Below are positions 52,667 to 61,898 of a DNA stretch of 64,000 nt, piece after piece (position 1 is the stretch's first letter; each line of letters begins with the position of its first letter). This stretch comes from UBA6107 sp964533735 (GTDB taxonomy: Bacteria; Chloroflexota; Anaerolineae; Anaerolineales; Anaerolineaceae). The position numbers were made by a program, and so were the translations under genes. Where the stretch lies: the NCBI GenBank assembly GCA_964533735.1, contig CAZHMD010000006.1, positions 81,049-145,048 on the forward strand, in the 5' to 3' direction. Under the pieces are notes generated by a model that was not told where the DNA came from, ran no database searches, and saw only the letters and a list, made by a program, of their open reading frames with translations.

Positions 52667-54355
52667 GTGAATGTTTTTGAAAGCCTGGGATTGAACCAGG
52701 AATATGTGAATGCAGTATCCAAATTGGGATACGAAGAGCCAACCCCCATACAAATCGCCGCAATTCCCCCCATACTACAAGGTCGCGATTTTGTCGGACA
52801 GGCTCAAACCGGTACCGGCAAAACTGCCGCTTTTATGCTGCCTTTGCTGCAGCGCCTCGATCCAAGTGTTAAAGGTGTCAAAGCCCTCGTGCTGGCGCCA
52901 ACCCGTGAACTGGCAAAACAGGTCACCGGCATGGCAACTAGCCTGGCGCAGGGGACCAATTATAGGATTCTCTCCGTGTACGGCGGGCAGTCCTATTCAA
53001 TCCAGCTGCGCGGACTCGAACGCGGCGCTGACGTTGTCGTCGGCACCCCGGGACGCCTGTTGGACCTCATCCATCAGAAGCACCTGGACCTGAGCCACGT
53101 GAGTATGCTCATCCTCGATGAAGCTGATGAGATGCTCGCCATGGGATTCATTGACGATGTTGAGCTGATCCTCAACGAGTTGAGCTCCCAGCGCCAGGTG
53201 GGATTGTTCAGTGCTACACTGCCTGAGCGCATCCGCAAACTGGCTGAACGCTACCTGCACGACCCGGTGAAGATGACCATCAACCCCAAGACGATCACCG
53301 TGGCTGAGATCGAGCAGCGTGTTTACCGCGTGCGCGAAGAAAGCAAACTGGCTGCCATTACCCGCATCCTCGAGAGCGAGGAAGTCACCAGCGCGCTGAT
53401 CTTCACCCGCACCAAGGCACGCGCCCAGGATTTGGCGGAAGACCTGCTGCGCATCGGCCTGGCGGCGGATGCCCTTCATGGAGATTTAGCCCAGAACCGC
53501 CGCGAGGTGGTGCTGGATCGCTTCCGCAAGGGTACCGTGAAACTGCTGGTTGCCACTGACGTGGCTGCCCGCGGGCTTGACGTTGCCAACATGTCTCACG
53601 TGTTCAACTTTGATATCCCCGCCGACCCCGATGATTATGTGCACCGCATCGGGCGCACCGGTAGAGCCGGCAAAACCGGCATTGCCATCTCGTTCATTAC
53701 GCCGCGCGAACGCAGCTGGCAGAACCAGATCCAGGGCTTCACCCACCAGCCGCTGCGCGAGTTCGCGCTGCCGACCGTGGCTGAAGTGGAAGCCAAACGC
53801 GAAGAGAAACTGCTCAACCGCATCAGTGAGCACCTGCTGGCTGGCGTGGGTTCCATGGAGCGCGCGCTGATCGCCAAGATGGGCGAACGCGGCTTCGGTC
53901 CGGTGGAAGTGGCAGTCGGTGCCATCCGCCTCATCCGCGCCAACGAAGGCGCCATCAACACCATTGACGTGGAAGCCGTGATGGACAGCCGCAAGGCAGC
54001 GCGCACCAGCGAACGCAGCGAACGCAGCGAACGCAATGGCAAATCCGGTGGTCAGAAATGGCCGCAATCCTCCGCTGACGAGAAGCGCGCCCCGCGCAGG
54101 AACAAGGGCGGCGACGAAGCCGGCATGGTACGCCTGTGGATGAACCTCGGCGATGTCAATCACATCCGCCCGGGTGATGTTGTCGGCGCGATCGCCGGCG
54201 AATCCGGCATCCCCGGCAAAGCCATCGGCGCCATCGATATCCGCAAGGATCACACCTTCGTAGACGTGATGGAGCAGCATGCGGGCATGGTTATCGATGC
54301 CAGCGGCGGCAAGTACCGCCTCAAGGGCAAACCCGTCGTTCTGCGCATGGCGTAG
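52667..54355 (+). CDS. deaD: DEAD-box RNA helicase (DeaD/CshA type)
   Basis: The product has 562 residues. RecA-like domain 1 shows Q motif EEPTPIQIAAIP, AQTGTGKTAAF, PTRELAKQV, GTPGRLLD, DEADEML and SAT; domain 2 shows ATDVAARGLD and HRIGRTGRAG. A Ser/Arg/Glu repeat (ERSERSER) linker leads to a DbpA-type RNA-binding domain (about 490-562). It probably unwinds rRNA or structured mRNA in ribosome assembly, particularly in the cold. The start is GTG at 52667 (VNVFESLGL), five bases after AGGAG; an upstream ATG at 52652 is possible. A leader hairpin precedes it. Confidence 0.93.
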   Translation: MNVFESLGLNQEYVNAVSKLGYEEPTPIQIAAIPPILQGRDFVGQAQTGTGKTAAFMLPLLQRLDPSVKGVKALVLAPTRELAKQVTGMATSLAQGTNYRILSVYGGQSYSIQLRGLERGADVVVGTPGRLLDLIHQKHLDLSHVSMLILDEADEMLAMGFIDDVELILNELSSQRQVGLFSATLPERIRKLAERYLHDPVKMTINPKTITVAEIEQRVYRVREESKLAAITRILESEEVTSALIFTRTKARAQDLAEDLLRIGLAADALHGDLAQNRREVVLDRFRKGTVKLLVATDVAARGLDVANMSHVFNFDIPADPDDYVHRIGRTGRAGKTGIAISFITPRERSWQNQIQGFTHQPLREFALPTVAEVEAKREEKLLNRISEHLLAGVGSMERALIAKMGERGFGPVEVAVGAIRLIRANEGAINTIDVEAVMDSRKAARTSERSERSERNGKSGGQKWPQSSADEKRAPRRNKGGDEAGMVRLWMNLGDVNHIRPGDVVGAIAGESGIPGKAIGAIDIRKDHTFVDVMEQHAGMVIDASGGKYRLKGKPVVLRMA

Positions 54356-54388
54356 TCCGGTACCCTGAAGCTTTAGACCTAAGTCAGT

Positions 54389-54418
54389 AAAGTCCCTGCA
54401 AACCGCAGGGACTTTTGT
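54389..54418. terminator. Terminator between deaD and degV
   Basis: AAAGTCCCTGC / GCAGGGACTTT, an 11-pair stem with a 5-base loop and T4. It lies between convergent genes. Confidence 0.88.
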
Positions 54419-54433
54419 TATCGGGGAGTTACC

Positions 54434-55288
54434 TTACTCTTTGGCGACGAACACCGCGCCGACCATGCCGGCGCCGGCATGTACCGAAAGCCCGGGACCG
54501 AAGTCAACGGTGAGCAGGTCAGCCGGGAGGGTGAGCTTCTTGCGCAGTTCAGCCTCCAGGTGTTTGGCATCCGCCAGGTTATTGACGTGCAGGATGGCTG
54601 CGCGTTCGATGGTGCGGTTGCCCACGGCATTCTCCAGCAGTTCAACCAGGCGTTTCATGGCAACGCGGTGAGTGCGCACCTTCTCCAGCAGTTCAAGCTT
54701 GTTGTTCTGCATGGTCAGGATGGGGCGGATGTTGAGCAAATTGGCCATGCTGGCGGCGATGGTGCTAACGCGCCCGCCGAGCGCCAGGTACTTGAGGGTG
54801 GAAAGCGAGCCGAAGAGGTAGGCGCGCGTGATGAGCGATTCTGCGGCTTTAACGGCTTCTTCGTGCGAGCTGCCGGCAGCCAGGGCTTCGGCGGCGGCAA
54901 TGGCGATAAACCCCTCAGCCAGGCTGAGGTGGCCGGAGTCGATGACGGTGATCTTCTTCTCAGGCATTTCGGCGGCAGCCACCAGCGCGGATTCGTAGGT
55001 GCGGCTGATCTTGCTGCCGACGGTGACGCAGATGATGGAGTCGGCGCCGGCGTCAAAAGCCCCCTTAAAGGCTTTGGCGAAGGCTGCGGGGGAGGGAGCG
55101 GCGGTGGTGGGCAGCTTGCCGCTGCGGTCAATGCGGGTGAACAATTCCTGGTTGTCAATCTGGAAGAGGTCTTCGAAAGATTCCTCACCAAACTGGATGG
55201 TGATGGGCACCTGGACGATTGCGTGCTTTTGGGCCAGGTCGAGCGGAAGATTTGAATCAGTATCGGTGATCACATGTACTTTCGCCAT
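54434..55288 (-). CDS. DegV family fatty-acid-binding protein
   Basis: This 284-residue protein matches DegV, which binds a fatty-acid chain for the FakA/FakB kinase system in Gram-positives. The N-terminal VHVITDTDSNLPLDLAQ, the VTVGSKISRTYES segment, the DSGHLSLAEGFIA motif and GPGLSVHAGAGMVGAVF are typical. Whether it acts as FakB is not known; no fakA is nearby. The ATG at 55288 follows GAGGA by six bases. The ORF continues 11 codons upstream without a ribosome site. Confidence 0.9.
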   Translation of the reverse strand: MAKVHVITDTDSNLPLDLAQKHAIVQVPITIQFGEESFEDLFQIDNQELFTRIDRSGKLPTTAAPSPAAFAKAFKGAFDAGADSIICVTVGSKISRTYESALVAAAEMPEKKITVIDSGHLSLAEGFIAIAAAEALAAGSSHEEAVKAAESLITRAYLFGSLSTLKYLALGGRVSTIAASMANLLNIRPILTMQNNKLELLEKVRTHRVAMKRLVELLENAVGNRTIERAAILHVNNLADAKHLEAELRKKLTLPADLLTVDFGPGLSVHAGAGMVGAVFVAKE

Positions 55289-55407
55289 AGTTTTCCTCAC
55301 TAGTCTGGATTGAACACTCATCTATTATAACAACCTGAAGGGCAAAAAGATGTGACCAAGGGGATATTAAATCCAAAGCAGAAAACAATTGAAAAAACTT
55401 TTAAATC

Positions 55408-55434
55408 AAAAGAGGACCTTGCGTGTCCTCTTTT
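55408..55434 (-). terminator. Terminator of the GlsB-family gene
   Basis: AAAAGAGGAC / GTCCTCTTTT with a 7-base loop, within 10 bases of the gene stop on the minus strand. Confidence 0.85.
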
Positions 55435-55442
55435 ATGGGTGT

Positions 55443-55694
55443 TTAGCGCCTGCGGATGAGCGCCAGGACGACCAGTATGAGGATGGCGCCGATCGTGGCA
55501 TGGATGATCTGGGCGAGGAGCCCCGTACCGATGGAGAACCCCAGGGCTGAGAAGATCCAGCCGCCGAGGAACGCGCCGATGATGCCGACGATGATCTTGC
55601 CGAGCAGCCCCAGGTTGATCCCCTTCACGAGGAAATCCGCCAGGATGCCGGCGACAGCACCAACAATGAGCCAGGTTAACCAGTTACCTTCCAT
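55443..55694 (-). CDS. GlsB/YeaQ/YmgE family membrane protein
   Basis: This 83-residue protein consists of three closely spaced membrane helices with glycine motifs (VGAVAGILADFLVKG, GIIGAFLGGWIFSALG), the pattern of transglycosylase-associated/GlsB stress proteins. It is linked to general envelope stress in enterococci and others; mechanism unknown. AGGAGG is visible before its ATG. A terminator follows closely. Confidence 0.88.
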   Translation of the reverse strand: MEGNWLTWLIVGAVAGILADFLVKGINLGLLGKIIVGIIGAFLGGWIFSALGFSIGTGLLAQIIHATIGAILILVVLALIRRR

Positions 55695-55712
55695 GATATT
55701 TATCCTCCTTTA

Positions 55713-56729
55713 TCAAGACTTAATAAATATCATACTCCTTTTTGGTAAGAATTTTGTTAATGGGATTTGCCCGGGTTTAATCCTGTAGGGATCATTGTGG
55801 TGTTTCAGCTTGGGGCGCAGGAGGCGGATAAAGGAGGTGTCGCGCCAGGAGATGTTGCTGTGGTCGCTGAGGAAGAAGAGGTATTCTCCGCCGGGGGAGA
55901 GCGCCGGGGCAAAGCCGTACTTGATGTTGCGGATGAGGGCGGGCTGCGACCAGGACCCATCCGGCTGGGCGTAGGTGATGTACAGGCGCGGGCTGCCCTG
56001 CAGACCAGGCAGGCGCGAGAAGAGCAGGTAAGACCCGTCAGGGGCAATGGCGGGGGTGAGCTCAAACTGATCCGGTGTGTTCACCGGCGCGCCCAGTTTC
56101 TGCGGGAGCGCGTACTCGCCATCGATGAAGCGGGAAACGTAGAGGTCGTTCATGCCCTCTTCGCCGGCAGCGAAGTACAGGTCGCCGTTGGCAGCGGTGG
56201 AGAAGGACCAGTGGACGCGCAGGTTGTTGACCACCTCCGGCAGCGGGCTGGGCTCGCTCCAGGTGCCGGCAATGAGCTCGGAGACCCAGATGTTCTCCTT
56301 CTGCGGAGCGGATGAGCCGGGGATGGGCGCGGTGGAGAGGAAGAAGAGGTGCGTGCCGTCTGGGCTGATGAAGGGCGCGCAGGTGGAGCCGCTATCCTCA
56401 ATAAGCGCCAGGCGCTTGAAGGCCGTCCATGCGCCGTCGACGACGGACATGCTTTGGGTGAATTCGCCGTTGTCATCGGCAGCGCACCAGTAGACCGCGC
56501 TGAGATCGGGGGTGAAGACGGGCGCGGAATGCAGCTCGCCGTTGAGGACGCCGTAGGCAAAGACCTGCGGCTCGGCACCCGGCAGGGACTGGGCAAGGTA
56601 GGGCTGCGCGGGCAGGGGTGCCGGCACAGCGGCAGGGGCGGCAGCGGGGGCGTCTATGATGGTGTCGAACGCGCTGTAAACCATCACGGCAGCCAGGATC
56701 ACCAGGCAGATGTTTCCAATTCTTTTCAT
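55713..56729 (-). CDS. Exported PD40/TolB-like beta-propeller protein
   Basis: The 338-residue protein has an N-terminal membrane/signal segment (about 5-23), an Ala/Pro-rich spacer and then PD40-type blades: ISPDGTHLFFLSTA, IAPDGSYLLFSRLPG and LSPGGEYLFFLSDHS. It probably forms a small extracytoplasmic propeller for binding. The C-terminal 35 residues (LRPKLKHHNDPYRIKP onward) look unrelated and rich in basic residues, as if the frame runs past the natural end; a fused or decayed tail is possible. The ATG at 56729 has GGAG six bases upstream. The next ATG three bases earlier is also usable. Confidence 0.75.
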   Translation of the reverse strand: MKRIGNICLVILAAVMVYSAFDTIIDAPAAAPAAVPAPLPAQPYLAQSLPGAEPQVFAYGVLNGELHSAPVFTPDLSAVYWCAADDNGEFTQSMSVVDGAWTAFKRLALIEDSGSTCAPFISPDGTHLFFLSTAPIPGSSAPQKENIWVSELIAGTWSEPSPLPEVVNNLRVHWSFSTAANGDLYFAAGEEGMNDLYVSRFIDGEYALPQKLGAPVNTPDQFELTPAIAPDGSYLLFSRLPGLQGSPRLYITYAQPDGSWSQPALIRNIKYGFAPALSPGGEYLFFLSDHSNISWRDTSFIRLLRPKLKHHNDPYRIKPGQIPLTKFLPKRSMIFIKS

Positions 56730-56887
56730 CATACTCTCCAAAAGGTCAATTCCATTAATCCAGGAAGATTAAACGGCTGACGAATGAGAGTTGGGTGAGT
56801 TTACGCGGAAAAAGTGGGTAGTTAACTAGACAAGTTAAAACGCGTTGGTGAATACACGTTGCGGTGGTGCGGGGGTATTGGTGGGGC

Positions 56888-57445
56888 TTACGGCGCGAGC
56901 AGGTGGGCGTACTTCTGGCGGAACTTGGCCACCTTGGGGGCGACGACGAACTGGCAGTAGCCCTGGCCCGGGTTGCGCGCAAAGTACTCCTGGTGGTAAT
57001 CCTCGGCGGGGAAGAAGGTCTCGAGGGGCAGCACCTGGGTGACGATCGGGTCCGGCCAGAGGCCTTTATCTGCAAGTTCGTTGATGACGGCATCGGCAGC
57101 AGCGGCCTGTTTGGGCAGGGTGGTGAAGATGGCGGAGCGGTACTGCGTGCCCACGTCGTTGCCCTGGCGGTTGAGGGTGGTGGGGTCGTGGATGGTGAAG
57201 AAGATGTGCAGGATATCGGCGTAGGAGATCTGCGCGGGGTCAAAGGTGACGCGCACCACCTCGGCGTGCCCGGTGTGCCCGGAGCACACCTGCTCGTAGG
57301 TGGGGTTGGGGGAGTCGCCGCCGGCATAGCCGGAGACCACATCGGAGACGCCGGCCACCTGGTCGAATACGGCCTCGAGGCACCAGAAACAACCGCCGGC
57401 GAGCACGGCGACTTCAAGCGGGAGGATGGGGGTTTTGGTTTCCAT
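56888..57445 (-). CDS. msrA: Peptide methionine-S-sulfoxide reductase MsrA
   Basis: The enzyme reduces the S-form of methionine sulfoxide in oxidised proteins. The product is 185 residues. The catalytic motif GCFWCLEAVF is near the start and GYAGG, VTFDP and HDPTTLNRQGNDVGTQYRS follow in the usual order. No MsrB is fused. A Cys near the C-terminus (GYCQF) may be the resolving Cys. This is the last gene of the GC-rich block; AT content jumps about 30 bases beyond its start codon. Confidence 0.95.
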   Translation of the reverse strand: METKTPILPLEVAVLAGGCFWCLEAVFDQVAGVSDVVSGYAGGDSPNPTYEQVCSGHTGHAEVVRVTFDPAQISYADILHIFFTIHDPTTLNRQGNDVGTQYRSAIFTTLPKQAAAADAVINELADKGLWPDPIVTQVLPLETFFPAEDYHQEYFARNPGQGYCQFVVAPKVAKFRQKYAHLLAP

Positions 57446-57651
57446 AAGGTCATTATAGCCTTAATTGGATAAGAATGGTAGGAATTTTATTCGAATTGTT
57501 ACAAAGACCCCCCTCGTAAAAGCAAGTCGGAGGCGCAAATACTTCGAAACACAGAATGCGTAGTAAAAAGGAGAAATTTATACCAATTTAGTGCACATGG
57601 AAGTGAGGACATCATCTGGTTGGGTAATACGTTTTACCGGAGGTCGAGAAT
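57446..57651. other. Intergenic junction between GC-rich block and AT-rich island
   Basis: About 200 bases with no gene. It contains the sharp composition change and, at 57620-57656, a tRNA-like tract (TTGGGTA ... AGGTCG-N4-TTCAAA) that resembles one at 61970-62014. No promoter or terminator stands out. Confidence 0.4.
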
Positions 57652-59601
57652 TCAAACAGCAAAAGTAAATCCGAGATTGCGAATGATGTTTTTTTCATCT
57701 TCAGAAACAGGATCAGGGATCGCCCAGATTAAAAGTTTTGACGCTCTTGAACAAGCTACATAAGCAAATCTAGCAGATTCCGAATTCATGTCTTTAATCC
57801 ATTCTTTCCAATATCCACTTTTGATTGTTGTCGAGACAACCATTATTGCATCAAACTCTTCACCTTTTACTTGATGGATATTCGTTATAAGAAGACCATC
57901 ATGATTAATTGCTTGGACAGAGCCTATTATCGACTGTACAGTTCTTGTACTAAATCCTTTAGGAGTTACGTAGTTGTACTCTTTAAATTTGTTTGAATCA
58001 ATAGATAAGAAATACTTTTTATAAGTACTTGAAAGAATGCCGAAGAAAACTTCTCTATATTTTACTGCCCAGTTTTTCCATAATTGATTGAAATCAGATA
58101 GATTTTTATCTCGTAGACACACAATTAATAATTCATTGAGAAACAGCCGCCATTTTACCGCATCATAAGACTTTTCTGGACAATAAAATTGCTCTTTATT
58201 GTTAGTTAAAGACCCAAGATATTTATGGGAAATATATTTGCCTAAACACATAAGTGAATCAATTAATACATTTATCCCCGAATCTTTTTTGTTGAACAAA
58301 CTCATCGCCACTGGAATTGATGCCCTATCATCTAAATCTGATGGGATTCCTGGCCTAAGCTTTAACACCGTGTTATTGTTTCTGGCTACTATGGCTGACT
58401 TGCTTTTTCTTATCGAATATGTATTTAATATCTCAATAAATTTACTCCTCACATTTTTGATATTTTTTTTATCATATGTAATACATAAGCAAGCAGGTCG
58501 GTTATCGCTAATAGTGTTACCAACTATTGTGCCTTGCGGCACCAATTTGCTGCATAAAGAGACTATAGGTTGGATACTCCGAAAATTCCGCAACAATGAC
58601 AATTCAGTAAATTTGTTATGACTAATAAACCCATTGATTTTTTTTGGATCAACTTCCCGAAATGAATAAATAGACTGATTGAGATCCCCCACAAAGTCAA
58701 CTCTTGTTTTGTTATCTAGAAGCTTTTGTATGATCTGAAGCTCTACCCAGGAAAGATCTTGGCATTCGTCGATAAAAATTCGAGGAAACCTCTTGGATAG
58801 TAAGTATGTTGATCTAGGAATTTTCTCAAGAATCAACCACGATATTAATTCGATATCCTGAAAAGTCCCATAACCCGCCTTCCAAAATTTCTTTTTTAAG
58901 TTTTTTAGCGCTTCATTTTGATCTGCGGTGAGTGTGTGTCCATTTCTAATTACGTCACTTGTTTTATTTGATGAGGAAAAATTGTACTTTTTATTTTCCA
59001 AGTCATAATAATATTCATTAGCTTTTATAGGACCAGTGTTGTAAAAATTAAATGATGTAGAAAAAGCATTTAAGAAAGGTGAATTCAGTTGATCATTAAT
59101 AATGTTTATGCTGAAATCTCCACAATCCCCTTCATATCCAGTATATAAATTTCCAAATGGATTAGCTATATATTTGTGTAACCAACTATCAAAAGTCCCT
59201 ACATAGTTAGGGTATTTGATTCCTTTTACCCCACATATTTGATAAATTCTATTCTGAATAATCTGGGATGCAGTGTTGGTAAAAGTAAGTACGGTTACGC
59301 CACTTCGATTTTGAACAGTAGTAACAATCGTAAAAGCAGCTTTTAAACCCAAAACCTCTGTTTTTCCACTTCCTGCGCAGGCCGCGAGGTAGTTGTTATT
59401 GCCGGTCGAAGATAGAATGTAATCTATTTGTTCAATACTTTTTGATTGAATCCGACAAAAATCGAAATTAATGCAAATATCTTTTTTTCCAAAATTTAAT
59501 TCCTTACACGCATCAAACGATTGAGTTATTGGCTTTTTACATAAGACCAATGCTGTTTGATCATAACTATTGATTTTCATTTTTCTATTCAGAGACTCCA
59601 T
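57652..59601 (-). CDS. UvrD-like superfamily 1 helicase, probable GajB of a Gabija-type system
   Basis: The protein has 642-649 residues. SF1A motifs are clear: Walker A AACAGSGKTE (about 73-82), Walker B FIDECQDLSW, GDLNQSIYSFRE, HQVKGEEFDAIMV and the C-terminal YVACSRASKLLIWA. An unusual N-terminal 60 residues hold four Cys (positions 21, 32, 43, 49) before the helicase core. It overlaps the OLD-family gene by 17 bases if the first ATG is used, or starts five bases after it at 59580; neither start has a strong ribosome site. In Gabija, GajB senses nucleotide depletion and works with GajA. It is longer than the described GajB (about 500 residues). Very AT-rich. Confidence 0.83.
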   Translation of the reverse strand: MESLNRKMKINSYDQTALVLCKKPITQSFDACKELNFGKKDICINFDFCRIQSKSIEQIDYILSSTGNNNYLAACAGSGKTEVLGLKAAFTIVTTVQNRSGVTVLTFTNTASQIIQNRIYQICGVKGIKYPNYVGTFDSWLHKYIANPFGNLYTGYEGDCGDFSINIINDQLNSPFLNAFSTSFNFYNTGPIKANEYYYDLENKKYNFSSSNKTSDVIRNGHTLTADQNEALKNLKKKFWKAGYGTFQDIELISWLILEKIPRSTYLLSKRFPRIFIDECQDLSWVELQIIQKLLDNKTRVDFVGDLNQSIYSFREVDPKKINGFISHNKFTELSLLRNFRSIQPIVSLCSKLVPQGTIVGNTISDNRPACLCITYDKKNIKNVRSKFIEILNTYSIRKSKSAIVARNNNTVLKLRPGIPSDLDDRASIPVAMSLFNKKDSGINVLIDSLMCLGKYISHKYLGSLTNNKEQFYCPEKSYDAVKWRLFLNELLIVCLRDKNLSDFNQLWKNWAVKYREVFFGILSSTYKKYFLSIDSNKFKEYNYVTPKGFSTRTVQSIIGSVQAINHDGLLITNIHQVKGEEFDAIMVVSTTIKSGYWKEWIKDMNSESARFAYVACSRASKLLIWAIPDPVSEDEKNIIRNLGFTFAV

Positions 59602-61429
59602 TTGCCCATAAGATTGCTTTCTTTAGATACTCAGGAATTTCAACACTTCCTTCCTTAATTGAAATCAACCTAGCAACTTCTTGTGAGAATTCACCTTTTC
59701 GGGGATTGATACGGTGAAGTAAGTTGTATGCTACTTCTTTCTTTTGGTCTTCACCTGCTGTTATCCAATCAACATCCCTATAATTAATGAATTCTTTTCT
59801 AATGTCGCCATCTGTTTCGAGAATGTTTAGAAATGCTTTTATTAATAGATTTAGGTTATTTCCCTCCATTCCTAGATCGTATTCAAATGTTTTCAAATGG
59901 CTGATGAAAATTCTACAATATTCTGAACCATTTACCTTTTCTATAATATTTAAATTTGGATTATTCCCAATCAAAGGATCTTTGTGAGTGGGCTTAGAGT
60001 CTATGCTTGGGTCGAGATCTGTGACACAGGAGCAGTAAATAGGAATTTTAGGATTTTCAGTTTCTTGAAGGTTGCAGAATAACTGAATAAACGGTGAAAA
60101 ATAAGTACCCCCAATATTTATTATAGATATTCCGCTTTCCTCCAGACTTTCTGGTAAACGATTTTCTTGATTATTCAGATTGTAAGCATGTAAGAAAATC
60201 TTCGCTAATTCAGGAATAAGCATAGCTTCCGCAATTCCTTCAACCAAAATAATACCCTTTGCAAACAACAATGTTGATTTAGTTGTGTCCAACCACCTAT
60301 TAAGATAATTAATTGAATTTTCATCAATTCCACATTCTATTAGTGGTAAAGAAAAAGGTTTGTTTTCCACTTTGGTTAAATGGATTATTGATTCTATGGA
60401 AACAGCTGACGCTAACACCGGAGAATGCGTTGTAACAATTATTTGAATAGATGTTTCTAGGGCTTTAGTTTCTAGATACTTCAATAATCTAGTCTGTAGT
60501 TGGGGGTGCAGATGAGCTTCAGGTTCTTCAATTAATAATAACTTTAGACTCTCTGGTCCAGGAATTGGGCTTGAGAACTCAGCAAGAATTGTAGCTAAAT
60601 ACAATAAATTATTATAACCAAGACTATTTTGTGATAAATTTCGAAAATCGGTGCTTACGTTTGATGTAATTAAGTTCGGGAAAAAAAGAAGTTTTAAATT
60701 TTCGACAATATCATTAAAATTTACTTCAGAAAATTGGATTAAAGTGTCTTGCCCAAAAATCTCTCCGATAGCGTCTTGTAGACTTTTCTTTATAAGTTGG
60801 TTTACAGAAGATATTGTTGCATGTGCTGTTAGGGTAGTATTGAAGGTTTTTACTTCCTCAACAAGAGGGTGTGTTTTTCCTTGATCTACCAAATTGTCTA
60901 GTTCGTTTTGGTTGATATTCTTAATAAGTCTTGCTAATCGTGATCCTTTTCCTTCTTTTAGTTTTGCTTCCGCATCCCGTAGAGGTGGCAAGTATATACA
61001 ATTAATTCTATCAAGCAATTCCCACTCAAAAGCACTGCTCTGTGACTTTCCTCCCCAAATCAATCGTTTATATCTTCCTGTTGAATTTTCTTTATTTTCT
61101 ATTTGCATTGTCAATAATGCTTGTCCTTCTAAATCAGACCAAGGTAAAAATGTTACTAATTCTTCCTCATCCATATCTTTGAAAGTTGAAATTATTTGAA
61201 TTTTTTTTGAGTGGATCGAATTTGAAATAAATGGGTGATTAAAATCATCTTCCTTAATTCCTGTACGACCAAATTCATCCTCCACCAACAAATGTCGAAT
61301 TGAGTCGATAATAGCACTTTTTCCAACAGCGTTTTCTCCAATTAATATATTTAACCCCTTGTTGAAATGGATTTCGAATTCATCGGAAAAGTTTTTAAAA
61401 CCCTTGATTTTCAGATTTTGAAGAAACAC
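59585..61429 (-). CDS. OLD-family ATPase/TOPRIM nuclease, probable GajA of a Gabija-type system
   Basis: This 614-residue OLD (class 2) nuclease has an ABC-type ATPase half with Walker A GENAVGKS (31-38), a signature-like NLSQNSLGYNN, Walker B LLLIEEPEAHLHPQ and H-loop THSP. The TOPRIM half has the acidic ILVEGIAE (Glu 397) and DLD (Asp 471, Asp 473) metal-binding triad. Paired with a UvrD-like helicase directly downstream, this is the gene order of Gabija antiphage systems, where GajA nicks DNA. It starts with GTG after AAAGGAG. GC content is far below the flanking msrA side, which indicates acquisition. Confidence 0.85.
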   Translation of the reverse strand: MFLQNLKIKGFKNFSDEFEIHFNKGLNILIGENAVGKSAIIDSIRHLLVEDEFGRTGIKEDDFNHPFISNSIHSKKIQIISTFKDMDEEELVTFLPWSDLEGQALLTMQIENKENSTGRYKRLIWGGKSQSSAFEWELLDRINCIYLPPLRDAEAKLKEGKGSRLARLIKNINQNELDNLVDQGKTHPLVEEVKTFNTTLTAHATISSVNQLIKKSLQDAIGEIFGQDTLIQFSEVNFNDIVENLKLLFFPNLITSNVSTDFRNLSQNSLGYNNLLYLATILAEFSSPIPGPESLKLLLIEEPEAHLHPQLQTRLLKYLETKALETSIQIIVTTHSPVLASAVSIESIIHLTKVENKPFSLPLIECGIDENSINYLNRWLDTTKSTLLFAKGIILVEGIAEAMLIPELAKIFLHAYNLNNQENRLPESLEESGISIINIGGTYFSPFIQLFCNLQETENPKIPIYCSCVTDLDPSIDSKPTHKDPLIGNNPNLNIIEKVNGSEYCRIFISHLKTFEYDLGMEGNNLNLLIKAFLNILETDGDIRKEFINYRDVDWITAGEDQKKEVAYNLLHRINPRKGEFSQEVARLISIKEGSVEIPEYLKKAILWANGVSE

Positions 61430-61830
61430 GAATTATCTCCTTTTGTCTATGAAAAAGACCAATATTTCCCCTTAATATTAATAAACACATTTACTAATTA
61501 ACAGTCTAACTATTGGTCATATCCCACTTCAAATACCTTTTGAGATCGCCCAGCCAGACACGCGTTATAGCCTCTACCGCATCGGATAGGGCTACCAGGC
61601 TCATTAACCCAGAGCGCGCACAAACAGGGGCGTGGATTGCGCTCCCTGCCATCTAATTCAATTTACGTAAACCCAACTCTTGTGTATGGCCGCTGCGGTT
61701 AGTGGCCAGGTTTGCCGGTTTTCCCCGCTGTGAGAAAATCCGGGTGCTAGGTTATGGCACCCATTAATTGTATGTCAAATCTGGATTTGTCAAATGGTCT
61801 GATAGGGTGCGTTACCAACGCCTAAATACT

Positions 61831-61870
61831 TGTCATTGCGAGGAGCGCTTTATGCGACAAAGCAATCCCC
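61831..61870 (+). repeat. REP-like repeat (TCATTGCGAGGAGCG family)
   Basis: TCATTGCGAGGAGCG followed by GCGACAAAGCAATC with ATTGC/GCAAT as complementary ends. This is a dispersed intergenic repeat family seen in many genomes, including Chloroflexota relatives. Confidence 0.7.
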
Positions 61871-61898
61871 AATTATTTTTTAGGGACCCAACCGATCT

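Noticed and set aside
53486..54280. 264-codon minus-strand open frame
   Set aside because: It is antisense to the DEAD-box gene in the GC-rich block; its Gly/Ala/Asp/His-rich translation matches no family and the sense frame has full helicase motifs.
54479..55255. 258-codon plus-strand open frame
   Set aside because: It is antisense to the degV gene and has Gly/Gln-rich low-complexity translation typical of GC-rich shadow frames.
56755..57453. 232-codon minus-strand frame overlapping msrA
   Set aside because: It is frame-shifted relative to msrA, with Ser/Pro/Arg-rich low-complexity content; MsrA has all expected motifs in its own frame.
57652..61429. PARIS or a plain RecBCD/AddAB-type repair pair instead of Gabija-like
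   Set aside because: PARIS pairs an ABC ATPase with a separate TOPRIM effector, and here TOPRIM is fused to the ATPase. There is no RecB/AddB nuclease domain.
61506..61652. 48-codon minus-strand frame near the OLD-nuclease gene
   Set aside because: It is short, with no recognised family and no ribosome site; it could be a remnant, but evidence is too thin.
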